From: Varroa destructor
Taxonomy: Eukaryota; Arthropoda; Arachnida; Mesostigmata; Varroidae
Reading direction: 5' to 3'
Length of the DNA stretch: 64,000 bases
NCBI RefSeq assembly: GCF_002443255.2
Contig: NW_019211456.1
Location: forward strand, 35,031,795 to 35,095,794
Shown: positions 28,395 to 39,700 of the stretch, piece after piece
Numbering within the stretch: the first letter of the stretch is position 1
How the letters are laid out: each line of letters starts with the position of its first letter
Notes under the pieces: model-generated
What the model was told of the DNA's origin: nothing
The model's input: only the letters and a program-made list of their open reading frames with translations
Database searches by the model: none
Program-made: the position numbers and the translations under genes

Positions 28395-28400
28395 TTTATT
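28395..28400 (-). terminator. COX4: Poly(A) signal of COX4
   Basis: TTTATT on the plus strand is AATAAA on the minus strand, about 180 bp after the COX4 stop codon. It predicts a short 3' UTR with cleavage near 28375. I saw no competing AATAAA between it and the stop. Confidence 0.6.
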
Positions 28401-28577
28401 TTTAAAACTATAGAACAGTATTAACCATTCCTGATGCTGTTGCTAATCCTGTCTTTTTCTATAAGAAGAAAAAACAGTCTGCTGCTTTTCTCGATTGGCA
28501 AAGCAACAGTACATTATCATTGTTTATGTCTATTCTACTCATCCGATAATCCACTTCATCATCAAGTCTTAATTCAT

Positions 28578-28836
28578 TTACTTCCACCGGTTATTTTCGT
28601 AATCCCATTTCGAACCTATGCCATCGATTGGATTCGCACGCAGTTGAACCATACGCTCAAGCTGAGCCAGCTTGGCCTCTTCTGAGCATGACTTTGGCAT
28701 TGGTGAGTAGACAAACTTTTTTAAGAACGCGTAGATCCAAAAAGTGATACCAACCGCGATCATGGTTCCGCCAACTACAATCTTCCAATCACCGGTCGGG
28801 GCGTTCATTTCGGAAAAAGTTTGTCGGTAGGAGTAC
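28578..28836 (-). CDS. COX4: COX4 last coding exon with membrane span and C-terminus
   Basis: The exon opens after an ATTTTAG acceptor with the base that completes the Arg codon, then 85 codons and TAA. It encodes the QTFSEMNAPTGDWK segment, one hydrophobic helix (IVVGGTMIAVGITFWIYAFL) and the conserved intermembrane-space tail ending SKWDYENNRWK. No frameshift or internal stop is visible. Confidence 0.97.
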
Positions 28837-31618
28837 CTAAAATGTGTCACAAAACAATACTAAACTTTAACAATCAAAAAAAATTAATAGATTGAATAAT
28901 ATTCTTGATGTTACGATTTAAATAACCAACTTTAAATGTCCGTTGAAATTTTATGAGTATCGAAGTAAAAAAGCACCGATTGGTTAGCATCTCTCTTGTA
29001 TTGGGTTTATCCTTCCACGAGCAGATAAGACACTTCTGTAAGCTAAAGAATCCTTTTCAAGACAAGAAAAACTAACTTCATAAACCTTTTACCAATCTTT
29101 TTCTAGACCTTACATTTCTACATATACAATTTAGTATATATATATATATATATATATATAGTATAATAATAATTAGTATATTAAGTATCCATGAATAATA
29201 TTAATGGGCTATTTCAATTAACTAAGTAATCTGGATATCATTAACTGATATTCGCGGTCCTGATTTTTACTAGGCATGGGCACTATGCAGAATATCACTT
29301 AGTTCATGGATCTGCAAGCATATTAACATGCGTTTCCAGATTAATTAAGAGTTTCCAGAGTGGGATGTAGGTAATATATTCCCGTAAAAGTAAATTAGCG
29401 CATTTAACCTGTAGAATGAATTGTTGCTCCTCATACGTCCATTCGACGAGCGACCTCCGTAATACATACTGTTCATAAGAAAATTACGTGCTTAAGTCGA
29501 GCACCTATGAGAATAATTACCTGTACAGGGCTTTCTTCTCTTCGATTGACAAGTTCTTCCAGTCACCCTTTTCCTTTTCGCGAAGAGCATCGATCTTTGC
29601 ATCGGGTTCACCCCAACGGGAGGCCGGGTATGGGAAATCAGCTCGATCGACATACATAAGCTGGTTATTGAAGCCTACGATAACGATGAATCAAAATAAA
29701 GAACACACACATTAAGGATATGCATGTCGTGGAAAAACACTATACAGTCTATCTAGCACAGTGCCATACTTTAAACGACGAATAATCGACAAGTATAACA
29801 ACAGAACGATGTTCTAGAAATATGTTTAAAGAACAAACTGATTAAAAAAGGCTACAACACTAGCATATTTAATATCAATTATCGCAGTCGCGCATTGCGT
29901 CTTTCTTTAAGGGATCAAAAGAATGAACCAGAAAATTAGGTGCATTTAATGAGAAATTTTTATAGATTTTGTGTGCTATATATATATATAGTGATTTATA
30001 CTTAAGTATTATATATTAGTTGGTTGTCGTAATTTGGCAATAAGAAACTCCTTCTGATGATACCAAATTAGTTAGGCTATTATATATCAGGACGGTATAC
30101 AGTGATTATAGAATTGATGTACTGCGTTCATGCTGATAACGGTCACATTTACGCAAAGTGTTAGCATACGTAATTTATCAAGTAAAGTTCAAGGCACATC
30201 TATTTGTACAGTTAATTGGTTTTAAATATTACCATTTTTGGGACCCCGAATAAACTTTCTTATTTTAAGGGAAAATAGTTTGACACCAACTCCGTTTAAT
30301 ATATCTCGTAAAGTCAAACAAAAAAATGCTTTCCTATTTATTACTTTACAAACTGAATTATCAAAGTATACGTTTTTTTGACAAATAAATTACCTGAAAT
30401 ACACTCATTACTCTGCCCAAGCATTTGCCAAAATAACAAAAAATAGAAATTAGTCGAAAAATATCAATTTAAGGGAAACAAGCCAAACCATTTTTGCTTG
30501 AAATTAACAAATCTTCAAAATGCAGTTTACACCATATCCCTGCTCGAAAAATAGAAAGCTTGTATGCCATCTCAAAAACAAATCGCGCCAGAAGATAACA
30601 CATCACCCACAAATCCGGTTCTTCCTAATTTTTCTTCTATAAATCCTACTATTCTCAAGATAAATGAGAAAAAAAAAACCGAGAAAGTAATTACGCTACA
30701 CAATTGTAAAATGCTGGATCTGAATAACTGCCACCACCGGACGCACATAATAACTAGCCGAATGGGAACATACGCAACTGTGCTATGTAGACGAGTGTCT
30801 TCTCACGCGCACCTTCAGTTGTAATAATCCGTAGTGCAGCATCATCATGTGTTTTTTATAGAGTACTATTTTTAGAATATAAAGTATTAAGTTATTAACT
30901 AACTTCAGGGGGTATTCACTTCTGTTGAAACTGTCAGTATTAAGTTTGCCATGCTAACACCGGCATTATTATATCCAAAATGTGACAAAAACCGAAGATT
31001 CAAAGACAAATCGATGTAAGCTCTGGGTGGTAACAATGGAAATAATAATGATAGTCAAGATAATAGCCTAAATTCAATGGATTTTATTCTAACCTAACCT
31101 TTTTGTTTAGCTAAATTGTATAGCACGATATTTAAGTACAAAGTGCAAAAAAAAAACTTCAGGAATCGGATATTCAAGATTATTATTTATGCAAACACAC
31201 CATATATACTATATGTGATATAAATAAATCTGTATCTTTTATAAAGATTTTATTTAAAAACACTAATTATGCATGCAGAAGTGTTTACATTTTTATGAGC
31301 AGACAGAACTGGAAAAACGTAGAAGCAAAATACACCATACAGATAAGTCAAAAACAAGATATGAAGAGTGTCTCTAATGAGCATCAGATCACGATTATGC
31401 ATGAAGTCTCACTGGTACGATACGTTAACAATACATGAATGGTTTTTGTGGGAACATTAAGCGATCACACAGCTCAGACATACATTATAATAACAAAACA
31501 AGAAATAGCGGTACGAACCGGGTCCGACGGTCTCACGCTTTCCAAGCAATGCCCGGTTATGATACGACCGCTTAACGATCGTCGCAAGACTAGCGGTGTT
31601 GCTTCTCAGACTAATCAT
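28578..31618 (-). CDS. COX4: Cytochrome c oxidase subunit 4, mitochondrial precursor (complete CDS, three coding exons)
   Basis: Nuclear-encoded subunit IV of respiratory complex IV, in the mitochondrial inner membrane, where the enzyme passes electrons from cytochrome c to oxygen. Coding exons are 31519-31618, 29521-29674 and 28578-28836. They join in phase (1, then 2) to give 170 residues, inside the usual 169-182 range for the family. Residues 1 to about 25 are rich in Ser, Arg, Leu and Ala with no acidic residue, as in a mitochondrial targeting peptide. Next come a GKRETVGPGFNN segment (family: GNRExVGYGFNG), YVDRADFPYPA, ALREKEKGDWKNLS and EEKKALYR. A single membrane span lies at about 104-123, and the C-terminus has AQLERMVQLRANPI and SKWDYENNRWK. 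These are the signature blocks of COX4. The start is the first Met after the splice acceptor and gives the expected transit peptide. The gene diverges from PLC-gamma at about 36.5 kb. I see no frameshift or premature stop. The only oddity is the weak donor of the first coding exon. Confidence 0.96.
28837..29520 (-). other. COX4 intron, with a (TA)n microsatellite
   Basis: This 684-bp GT-AG intron separates the last two coding exons. It is AT-rich and contains a run of 13 TA units at 29135-29160. I see no other feature in it. Confidence 0.85.
29521..29674 (-). CDS. COX4: COX4 middle coding exon
   Basis: The 154-bp exon is flanked by an AG acceptor (TTATCGTAG) and a GTAATT donor. It carries two bases completing a split Gly codon, 50 codons, and two bases of a split Arg codon. 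The reading YVDRADFPYPA, then ALREKEKGDWKN and EEKKALY matches the matrix-side N-terminal domain of COX4 closely. Confidence 0.96.
29675..31518 (-). other. COX4 intron between transit-peptide exon and middle exon
   Basis: The 1,844-bp intron is AT-rich with several A and T runs and a short TA run near 29980. Small open frames inside it on the plus strand have no recognisable product. Confidence 0.8.
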
Positions 31619-31627
31619 ATTCGCAAT
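31519..31627 (-). CDS. COX4: COX4 exon with start codon and transit peptide
   Basis: The exon starts after a pyrimidine-rich tract ending TTTTCAG. It has nine untranslated bases, then ATG at 31618-31616 and 33 codons plus one base. It encodes the basic N-terminus and the GKRETVGP block. The donor after ACCCG reads GTTCGT, a poor match to GTRAGT. It is nonetheless the only site that keeps frame and gives the conserved VG-x-GFN junction with the next exon. An alternative GTATGT about 30 bases downstream would shift the frame. Confidence 0.93.
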
Positions 31628-32104
31628 CTGAAAATAGACGTAAGAAAGGTCATGACAGAAAATTTTATTGACTCTCATTCTATACGAGTTCGGGAAACCT
31701 AAGCAGAACAAATGTAGGGAAAATGATGGTATATAAAAATAACCTCGTAGATATCACAGCCCAACCCTATGGATCCAATACAAATAGTGGAATGTGCTTC
31801 AATAGGCTCGAGCACTCCAAAGCCTCAAAGTCCACAAATCCTTTTCTACGTTTAATGCGGATACTAATAGTAATAAAGTTATGATTGGATAATATAGGCC
31901 ATGTTAAAGGAGTATAGCCAGATTAAATGGAAGGTCTAGTCAAACAAAATACGCACTATATGTGATGAGAAATAGCCACTAGCAGAATGTGTTCTTATCC
32001 TGCTAATGTAGAGAATCATTAGAGATGTTCTCCGATCACAAGGTCGTCGACTTAATAGCTTGATGTGAATTTAATCGTACGCTTAGCTATAACACTAAAC
32101 TTAC
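31628..32104 (-). other. Probable COX4 5' UTR intron
   Basis: The stretch is bounded by a GTAAGT donor at 32104 and a TTTTCAG acceptor at 31628 on the minus strand. It depends on the inferred non-coding first exon. I see nothing else in it. Confidence 0.5.
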
Positions 32105-32235
32105 CAGGCCTTTTAGAATTTCCTCAATGTACGTGTGTACGACCTTTGAGACCCGGGGATGATGCTTAGAACAGGCAGACAGGCCGAACGGCGACTCAAT
32201 GCAGCTGCGCTTTATGGGAGCTGATAAGATGGCGG
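32105..32235 (-). promoter_or_regulatory. COX4: Probable non-coding first exon and core promoter of COX4
   Basis: A minus-strand donor CCTG|GTAAGTTT lies with its last exon base at 32105, 477 bp upstream of the acceptor of the ATG exon. Just upstream, 32226-32235 reads AAGATGGCGG on the plus strand. This is the YY1-type element common in promoters of nuclear genes for mitochondrial proteins. The intervening 100 bp is GC-richer than its surroundings. Donor, distance and motif fit a short 5' untranslated exon. The transcription start itself is inferred, and the right boundary given here is only the motif edge. An in-frame 65-residue reading across this exon does not join to COX4 in frame. Confidence 0.5.
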
Positions 32236-32284
32236 GAAATTTAAACATGCAATGCATTTTCTTTATGGCTTTCGTTCCTTTCAA

Positions 32285-33088
32285 CGGATATCACATAGTG
32301 TCAATTTTTTTAATCTATTTGATATTTGCTTACTCATTGACGCACGAACATAGAAAAGCTAATATTGTCCTATGATAGTGTACAGTTTTCTGGGTTTCCG
32401 AAAACTTCCACAACATTAAAAGAATTTGTACGCTGAGAGCAATCTAGTGCCATGAACTACCACCTTTCCCCTTTTTCATCAGGTTCTCTTTATACACCCG
32501 CTATAATTAATATTAGAATATACAACCCATCAGCATTTTCTTTTAATTCCAGATGATTACCATAAACTTTTCAGTTCACTACCTAAAACTTGGTCTTCCA
32601 TCAACAAACTTTTAATCTCGCTCAGCTACTTTTTATAGGCCCTTGAAGGCGGCTAGTCGTCTTTCGTCGCATCCATCAAATGTCCATCGAAAAGAACCCT
32701 CTCTCATTTGTTTCATGCCGTTATAGTGAAACTTCATCAAGGGCCTTGTTACGCCGATGTGTCTTTTCGTCCATCAAGCCCGCGGTATGCGATTCTCACC
32801 CCTCACAGACCCCAACAACTGTAAACTACCAAGTAAAACAGCGAGGACTATCAACAAGCAACCGCTTTTATTTCTATTATCATTTTCTTACTGCTTTATT
32901 CTTTTTGCGGTCGTCAACGTTCCCTATTTTGCAACAGAGCTCGTTTCTTTCGTTTAACGCTCTCAGATATTTATGAATACGTAATATCCCGTACAAGAGA
33001 CAGGTTCATCGATCGAGAACTGCTATTTAAAGCGACTAATCATCACTTACACGCATTATCGTTAACAAATGTATTGAGTAAGGTTCGT
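32285..33088. other. Divergent spacer between COX4 and PLC-gamma
   Basis: About 0.8 kb of AT-rich DNA lies between the inferred COX4 promoter (minus) and the inferred PLC-gamma initiator (plus). The open frames within it (for example 32680-32976) are short and unlike any protein I know. I see no TATA box placed convincingly for either gene. Confidence 0.5.
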
Positions 33089-34190
33089 TCAGTTTCTGTG
33101 CTCTGTTCCGTGTGGTCGCGGCCTGCGTAAGTGTTGGTACAGCCCGCGTGTCCTACCGCGGCGGCCTACTCGGCTCCGCCTGCATCAGCATTGACATAGA
33201 GAAAGGGCCCGTCGTGTTCTCCTTGTTATGCAAGCGACGTTGTGACTGTACGTGTTCGTATGACTCTGACTCTGCAGCGTTCAGCATGGCCGTGTTGGTG
33301 GCACCTGAGCACAAGGATCTGCCCCATTTGCTTATCGTGTGTGAGGGTCTCTGTCCTATAGTAGTGATCTTTTGCGGAATTACGGCTGCTGCTCTGAGCA
33401 GCTGAATAGACTCACTCAATTAGGCCAAGTAAAGGCTAGCTTTGCGTACGGGTGCTCGTAACCATTATAACTACTAAATTGCCTTGTCGCCGTTTTCGCC
33501 TCATATTCTACCGTTGTGATAATCATAAGCATCATCGCAGGGTTGGTCAATCCCCCCAACTACTTCTTCAATCGTCCGCCAAACAGATCATCGGTCCTTG
33601 TTTCGACCTCTGCCTTGTTCACTCTCTTGCTTTCAATAGCTTTTGCCGGTCGGTCGCGGCGACCGAGCTCATGCGGCTTGTACCAGCCAAAGCAGTGATG
33701 CTGGAGGCCACAGCTGGTCTTTGCCATATAGCCTTAACGTCCTTCTCTCTCTCCCACATGTGGTGGTGGTAGTACCCTCCCTGTTACGTGCGTTGCGTCA
33801 TATTGTCGCCGCCCTTGGCCTGTGAGTGTGAGCTAGCCTCTCTGGTCTTTCGTGCCTGTGTGTGCCTTCGCCTCCCTCCGACAGTTTCTGTCGTGGTGAG
33901 TGCATCCGTGAGGAGCTTGCTGTTCCCGCCGGCGGCGCCAGTGGTAGCGGCGGCGGTGACGGCAGACATCGTGGTGCTACTGCTCCCCCACACGCTCGCC
34001 TCGAAGTGTGCGCGCCTGCTTCCTTCCTTCAGTTTGACTGGCCGGGTACCAAAGGCGAGGGCCCAGTCTGTTCCTTCCAGTCATCGGTGTATGTTGTTGT
34101 GGGAGTAGCAGCGGCAGGAGCAGGCGAGTTTTGCGAGCTTCCGTCGGCAGTTGGCCGCGCGCATCTTCAGACAAGAGACACTAAGTGATA
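33089..34190 (+). promoter_or_regulatory. GC-rich block, probable promoter and 5' untranslated exon of PLC-gamma
   Basis: The block is much richer in G and C, and in CpG, than its surroundings. It has several overlapping short open frames with no recognisable product, as expected of a 5' UTR. Just upstream, TCAGTT at 33089-33094 fits the arthropod initiator. Two good donors lie inside, GTGAGT at 33822 and at 33896, facing the acceptor at 36476 of the first PLC-gamma coding exon. The direction and the gene it serves are inferred from position, since no transcript evidence is available. Confidence 0.45.
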
Positions 34191-36476
34191 GAGACTATTA
34201 CAGTATAGATGATAGTTGTAGAACAGTGGCACGCATCGAACTTGTATTCGATACTGTGCTTTGCGATGTGACGCACGTGAGCATCATTCTCGTAGCATTT
34301 AGACGCAACATAACACAAAATCGGCAGCAGCAACACTATAGATAAGACGAAAAAACGCAACAAAAGGACTAGCCAGAAGATTCAGATGCTGCGACGCGGC
34401 CTCTACGAGTGCGAGTAGAAGACTGAACGGATGCAGCCTATACCTAATTACCCTTGACAGCAACACATCACAGACCCCACGGCAACTCAACTACTTTCGT
34501 ATTTCGTGCCACCCTCACGCAATTACGCTGCTCCGTAAAATCATCAACATTTATGCATAACATCAACTAAACAAGAACTTTCGAGCTTCGTTAATTCGCT
34601 GTTGCTGCCCTTCGAACAGTTTGAATACGACACGTACGTACCGCTTACAGCTGACGATGTTAACGGCGTTCTCGGTGCTGGAGTAGTACAGTTAGTGGTA
34701 CCAATGAAATCGTTCCTGGATCGACAGTATTATTACTCAACTCAGAAAGAAAGAAGGGAACTGTGGTGGTGAGAAGATTACACCAACAAGTCTGTTGTCG
34801 GCGTGTCGGAGCGTTCCGTTCGTTGTAGAAGATGCGCAACGATACAAACAACAAGATCAGAGCGACAGCTGACTGGATCATTTCTCTACATGCTGCTGTA
34901 GTGTACAAGTTAAAAGAGAAAATGGATCGTATTTGATTGAAGAGGAGGGGTGTTAACAACAACGACAGTTCAGGACCGAAGAACATCAAACTCTATTTTA
35001 ATCAAAGAAAGAAGATCTGAGCAAAGCAAGTCTTTTTTTTTTTATTGCAGAACTGTAGGAAAACGTATGTAGCAGGAACTCGGTAATGACTTAGAGGAGT
35101 CTTCAAATGTCTAGAAACCTGACATAGTTTTCTGGCCAACGTTGGTGCTAGACGCTGGGTAACTGACTCATCTTTGCAGTTGCTGTCATTGTTTTGACGG
35201 AACGTCAAAAGTGTGGGTGTCTTCGTCACCATCGTCATTGTTCTTCAGGCTAGCCTATGACAACAGCTTATTCCGATTCTTCAAATTTGACTGAATGCTG
35301 TCGATAACGGTACATGTTTATGACTGAATGTCGCAGCTGACGGCGTTAGATGACCCGCCAGAATGTGTCTAGTATGTCTTATTACGGTGTGGACGTTGTT
35401 GTAACAAAATTGTGTTCGACACGTAACAAACCGCGTCTATGCAACTGCGAGCCAGAGAGACTTTAGTGACAGCAATAGCAGTGAAAACAAGAACAATAAT
35501 AGGCTAAACAAGGCTCGAAACGGGAGCGAACCCCTCAACTGGCCAAAGCCTACTCTTATTACTCTGAGCGAGATAGTCCCGCCAGCATATCGATTATCAG
35601 GAAACACAACATGAAGCTTTAACAATGATGCTAACAAAGCTTATGATACCTGATGAGCTATCCTCAATTAGTTACTTGCCTCAGAACAACACCAGCAGCG
35701 AACAACTATCAAAAAGTTAGACGTCGCCTCTTTACCAAGATGGTGGTCAGTCCTTTCGATAGTTAGAATAGCATGGTTAGATAGTGCGCTTCGAAAATGA
35801 AATCCAATTAGCAGAAGCATCAACGGCCCCAGCTTCCGGTTCATTTACAATGTTCGCATCGGCCACTGATGAACTGGTCGATGTAAAAAGAAAGCTTGAG
35901 AGAGGGGCGGACTAGGGGCAGAAGAGACGCAAAAATTTTGGGTCTCGAAGTTGTTACCATAATCCCGAAGTGGTCTTTGTCGGTGCCTCCTATCAAGCAC
36001 AGCAGGTCGCTCAGAACGTCTGTTCGTGTTACCGCAGATACGCATATACAGGCAGTTATTACGACTTGTATAAAGCATTAAAGCTCCATACAATAGATGA
36101 ATCCTAATATAGTAATTGTAGTTATTAGCGAAGTCTACTAGTGAGTCGTGGTGTCGCGCCTGTCCTGTCGAAAAGAGTATTGTGACTGCTGACAGGTGCT
36201 CAACTTTCCCCAGCATCTCAGAGAACTTGTCTTTAGAAAACCGCTTAGAAAAGAAGACGCGTGCGAAAGAGAGTAAAGCCAGGCACTGATTAGCTTGGGA
36301 GCTCTACAGTTCTACATTGAATCAGTCCGCTTATGTAAAATGTATGTATTTTTTGTTTACCAAGTGATGTGTGCAAAGTGGGCCCCTGGGTGCTGCGTAA
36401 GGCAGTGACGGTTTTAAGAAGTGTAGAATCAGTCGTCAAGCTGGTGGTAGACTGAGTTGCTGATGAATCTTCCTAG
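34191..36476 (+). other. Probable PLC-gamma 5' UTR intron
   Basis: The stretch lies between the GC-rich block and the acceptor of the first coding exon. It grades from moderately GC-rich to AT-rich. Open frames on both strands (for example 34660-34989 and 35845-36216 minus) have no recognisable product. If either donor at 33822 or 33896 is used, the intron is about 2.6 kb. Confidence 0.35.
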
Positions 36477-36789
36477 CGAAAAGAGGATCCGAGAACAGTT
36501 TGCCACAAAGTATTTGTAACACAAAAAACAACCCCAGGAAACATTGTAATCGCGATGGCAGGATTGGCAGTGCGTACGAGGTCGTTGCCTTCCGGCCCAC
36601 ACAACGGGCCGCTAACGGGCATCTCAGAAATGGAGCAAATCATACGAAAACTAGAGATCGGCATTACCCTGATTAAGTTCTTCCAAAAAGGACGGCCAGA
36701 TAAACGACGCTTTTTCGTTAAAAATGAGACTCGTCAGCTTTTCTGGAGCAGAGAAGGCCAAGCAGGTCGCTACATCGACGAAGGATGCT
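36477..36789 (+). CDS. PLCG: PLC-gamma first coding exon (ATG at 36555)
   Basis: An acceptor (ATCTTCCTAG) ends at 36476, so 78 bases are 5' UTR. ATG at 36555 is the first Met after an in-frame TAG at 36474 and has G at -3 and G at +4. It is followed by 78 codons plus one base. The N-terminal 25 residues are low-conservation linker. The PH domain begins at about residue 30. The donor is GTGAGT at 36790. A second Met at residue 26 could also serve, but it would remove only the unconserved leader. Confidence 0.9.
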
Positions 36790-39700
36790 GTGAGTATATG
36801 TACACTAATTACATTCATTAGGTAACTAATATCGTTATAATGTTTGTCGATAGTTTTGCTTGATCGAACACATTTGAGTCTCACTGCTGTTTAGCGATTC
36901 TATAGTCGACTAGCACAAACCATCTAGCTACGTTCATTGGAGGACCTAGTGAATTTATTTATCCGTAATATTGATTTTCCGTCGTAATGTATGAACTCCA
37001 TGTGAGTACTATATGGTATTTTTACTTAAGTTCTAAGTATAATCTGGTCGATTACTTGAAGTACGCTTAGGGCTGGCTGAGTGATGGGTTGCAGTATGCT
37101 GATTCAACCCCGCACGCTGTCAGTTTGCCGCACTATCCTTCGTTCGGTTGACACGCGCGTTCCGCGTTCAGTTACTGAGCTGAAGGATTTTTATTGATTC
37201 AATAGTTACCCCTAGTTACTGTTCTAACTAAGGCATACAAAAAAAGCAAGCATAGACTCCAGCAAATAGTAATGATGTCACCGGTCAATGGTTACAACAG
37301 CTACTATTTTTTTACGTTTGAAAAGTCTCCATTTTCAATATATCGAGACGTAAATCAGAAGCTATACCGATTGCGACACGCATGTTGAAACATTGTTACC
37401 TTATAAGTGAAATTTTTCATAACGTAGAGATAAATGGCCTTAGTAAGGCATATTTAGCACGGTTCCCATGTTCATACGGAATGAACGAGGTGTAGAGCTC
37501 CGTTAGGATCTTTCGCAACAAAATGGACTAACGTATTATATCTCAGAGTAATGTCAAATTGGCTTCTCGTTAGGGTCGTCTCATAGTCTCTCTTTAGTTG
37601 AAAACACAATGTAATATAATGGTCCGCTTTAAATCGAAGCTGGCTCTCGATTGACGTGGTATTATCCTCGCGGTGCTATCAGTCGGTTTTTCTTTATTTT
37701 TATTATTATCGGTTATTTTTCCCACGTCTTTGGTTTCTTGTCAGGCTTTAAGAATACGTCAGAACGCGTTCGTGGAATGCTTTCAGAGCAAAAGCACTGA
37801 CCAGGTTTCATCTCCAACGAATTAAATTTGTATCACGGAACAATTCAACTTTCTGTTTAGAGGCTCCTTTTCAAACCCGAATTACGCTCAACAGGCCTTT
37901 AGAGAACTGTTGGACGCTTAGATATTTTTTATAGTTTAGATTGTTTTATATATATATATATATTTCTTTTTTTTTCTTTGTATCTTATATTATTATTCAG
38001 TCAAGTTCGGTCTGAAGTTTATCCAACCGCTGCCTCGCCGATAGCTCTAAAGTTCGATGCAATATCCTCCTTGTCTGCTACGAGAAAGCTTATGCTGAAT
38101 CTTTACGAAAGAAGTCGTTAGACTAGACATTATGACCACCGTGTGCTCTATATATTTTGTTTCTTTCATATCTAGTAAAGGAGTTTCAAAATTGTACAAA
38201 AATACATCTTGCAAGATTGTTTTTCATCAATATAAAGTCGAGTTCTCGGAACTCGTCTGGCCTCGCCTACACCGCGCGGTTCATTCGTCTATTAGAAATG
38301 CTATTAGTGTGCGTTCCAAGAACAATCACCTATACTTCATATTTGCGTGTTTAAACCTACGGTCTAATAGGACACTTTTCCCATACAGAACTGAAAAGTT
38401 TGTTGTCACTTAGTTCATCTGAACTCGCAAATTTCCCCAGTTAGAAGTTAATGTGTGATGTTTAAGGCAAATAAATTCACTAATTTTGTTGCCCTTTGAG
38501 TGACCGCATTACATGGACACTGCTTTTTCAAGTTGACTGAATCCAGTATGTTTATTACGTATACATTTCCTTGCATCAACTTACAAAATACTTAAAGGCT
38601 CACTTACTTTGGGTCTTGTTCCGCATTGTATTATCTCGAAGTTGTAGCGGTTAAGATACGACCTGATTCTATTTCCGATCGATAGAACTATTCGATTATG
38701 ACCTTAACCTATTTCAAACTTCATTTTAGCAGTTTCCTGCCCCCCGACGAACGTAATCAGTACCGATGATATACGAACTTGATTACGTTAAATGAACTGG
38801 AACTTTTGGGCTATCAAGGAATGTGCATTAGTGTACGAGAAGAGGATGGCATCATTTGCTTTCTTTGCCAAATCTGCGAACAGATGAGTCTGTAGTGGGA
38901 TTTATTACGTGTTGAGTATGATGGCACAGATGGTATCGACAATTAGGTATTAGTTAGTTGAGTAAAGAGGAAAAAGCCACCTGGAAAATGGCGATGACGA
39001 AATAAGCCCGATTGGAGGGCGTTCCACATACTTAAGGGGGGTTTCGAAGTTCGCTGCGCTGTCTCTGTGAATTATAAGCAATTCGAGCCCAATCAATTCC
39101 TTGCCGTAGAATTTTCAAGCGGAAGTTATAGCAAAAGCGGCAGTCATAATGATCGTATTGCGTTAACGGTCCCTGCATAGACGTCGCATCAAAAAATATT
39201 TTGAAAAAACTTCGATTCTGATTTCGGCATCTGTATAAGATCAAGGCAGGGAAAATCCAGCGTGTTAATTTCGCCAGTTACCTCCCTGTATTTTGCTTCG
39301 TATTATTTAGTATGCAACTGCGCCGGGGAATAATCGTGGAAAAGTAAGAATAAAATCATTCACTTCGTTTGCCAAATTTATTCGCGATCCTCCTTGCTTG
39401 AGCTTGACTGGGTACGCCATTTTAGTTAAGATGAAATTATGCTAAGGTTTCCCGCATCCTCTTTAGGTTAATTCGGGTGTCGTTTATATCTTATCGTTTA
39501 TATACCAGCTGAATATACCCTTACTTTACGTGAACTATTTTGTTTACTGCCAATATGGCGGCGTCAATCAAAACTGTTTTCAATTGCGTTATGTTATGCC
39601 ATGCTCAAATGTAGTAAACCTCATTTATCGGAGATCTACGATGTTGCCCCGATTTGAAATTTTGTACACGTTTAAGCTAACGAATGATATAGACATTTGT

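Noticed and set aside
32087..32284. 65-codon minus-strand frame ending in a GTAAGT donor
   Set aside because: Its phase does not fit the next COX4 exon, and the COX4 start lies in the following exon. It is taken as non-coding first-exon sequence.
33112..34188. Open frames of 60-108 codons on both strands
   Set aside because: Same pattern of overlapping frames in GC-rich DNA. It lies where the PLC-gamma 5' UTR is expected, and no protein is recognised.
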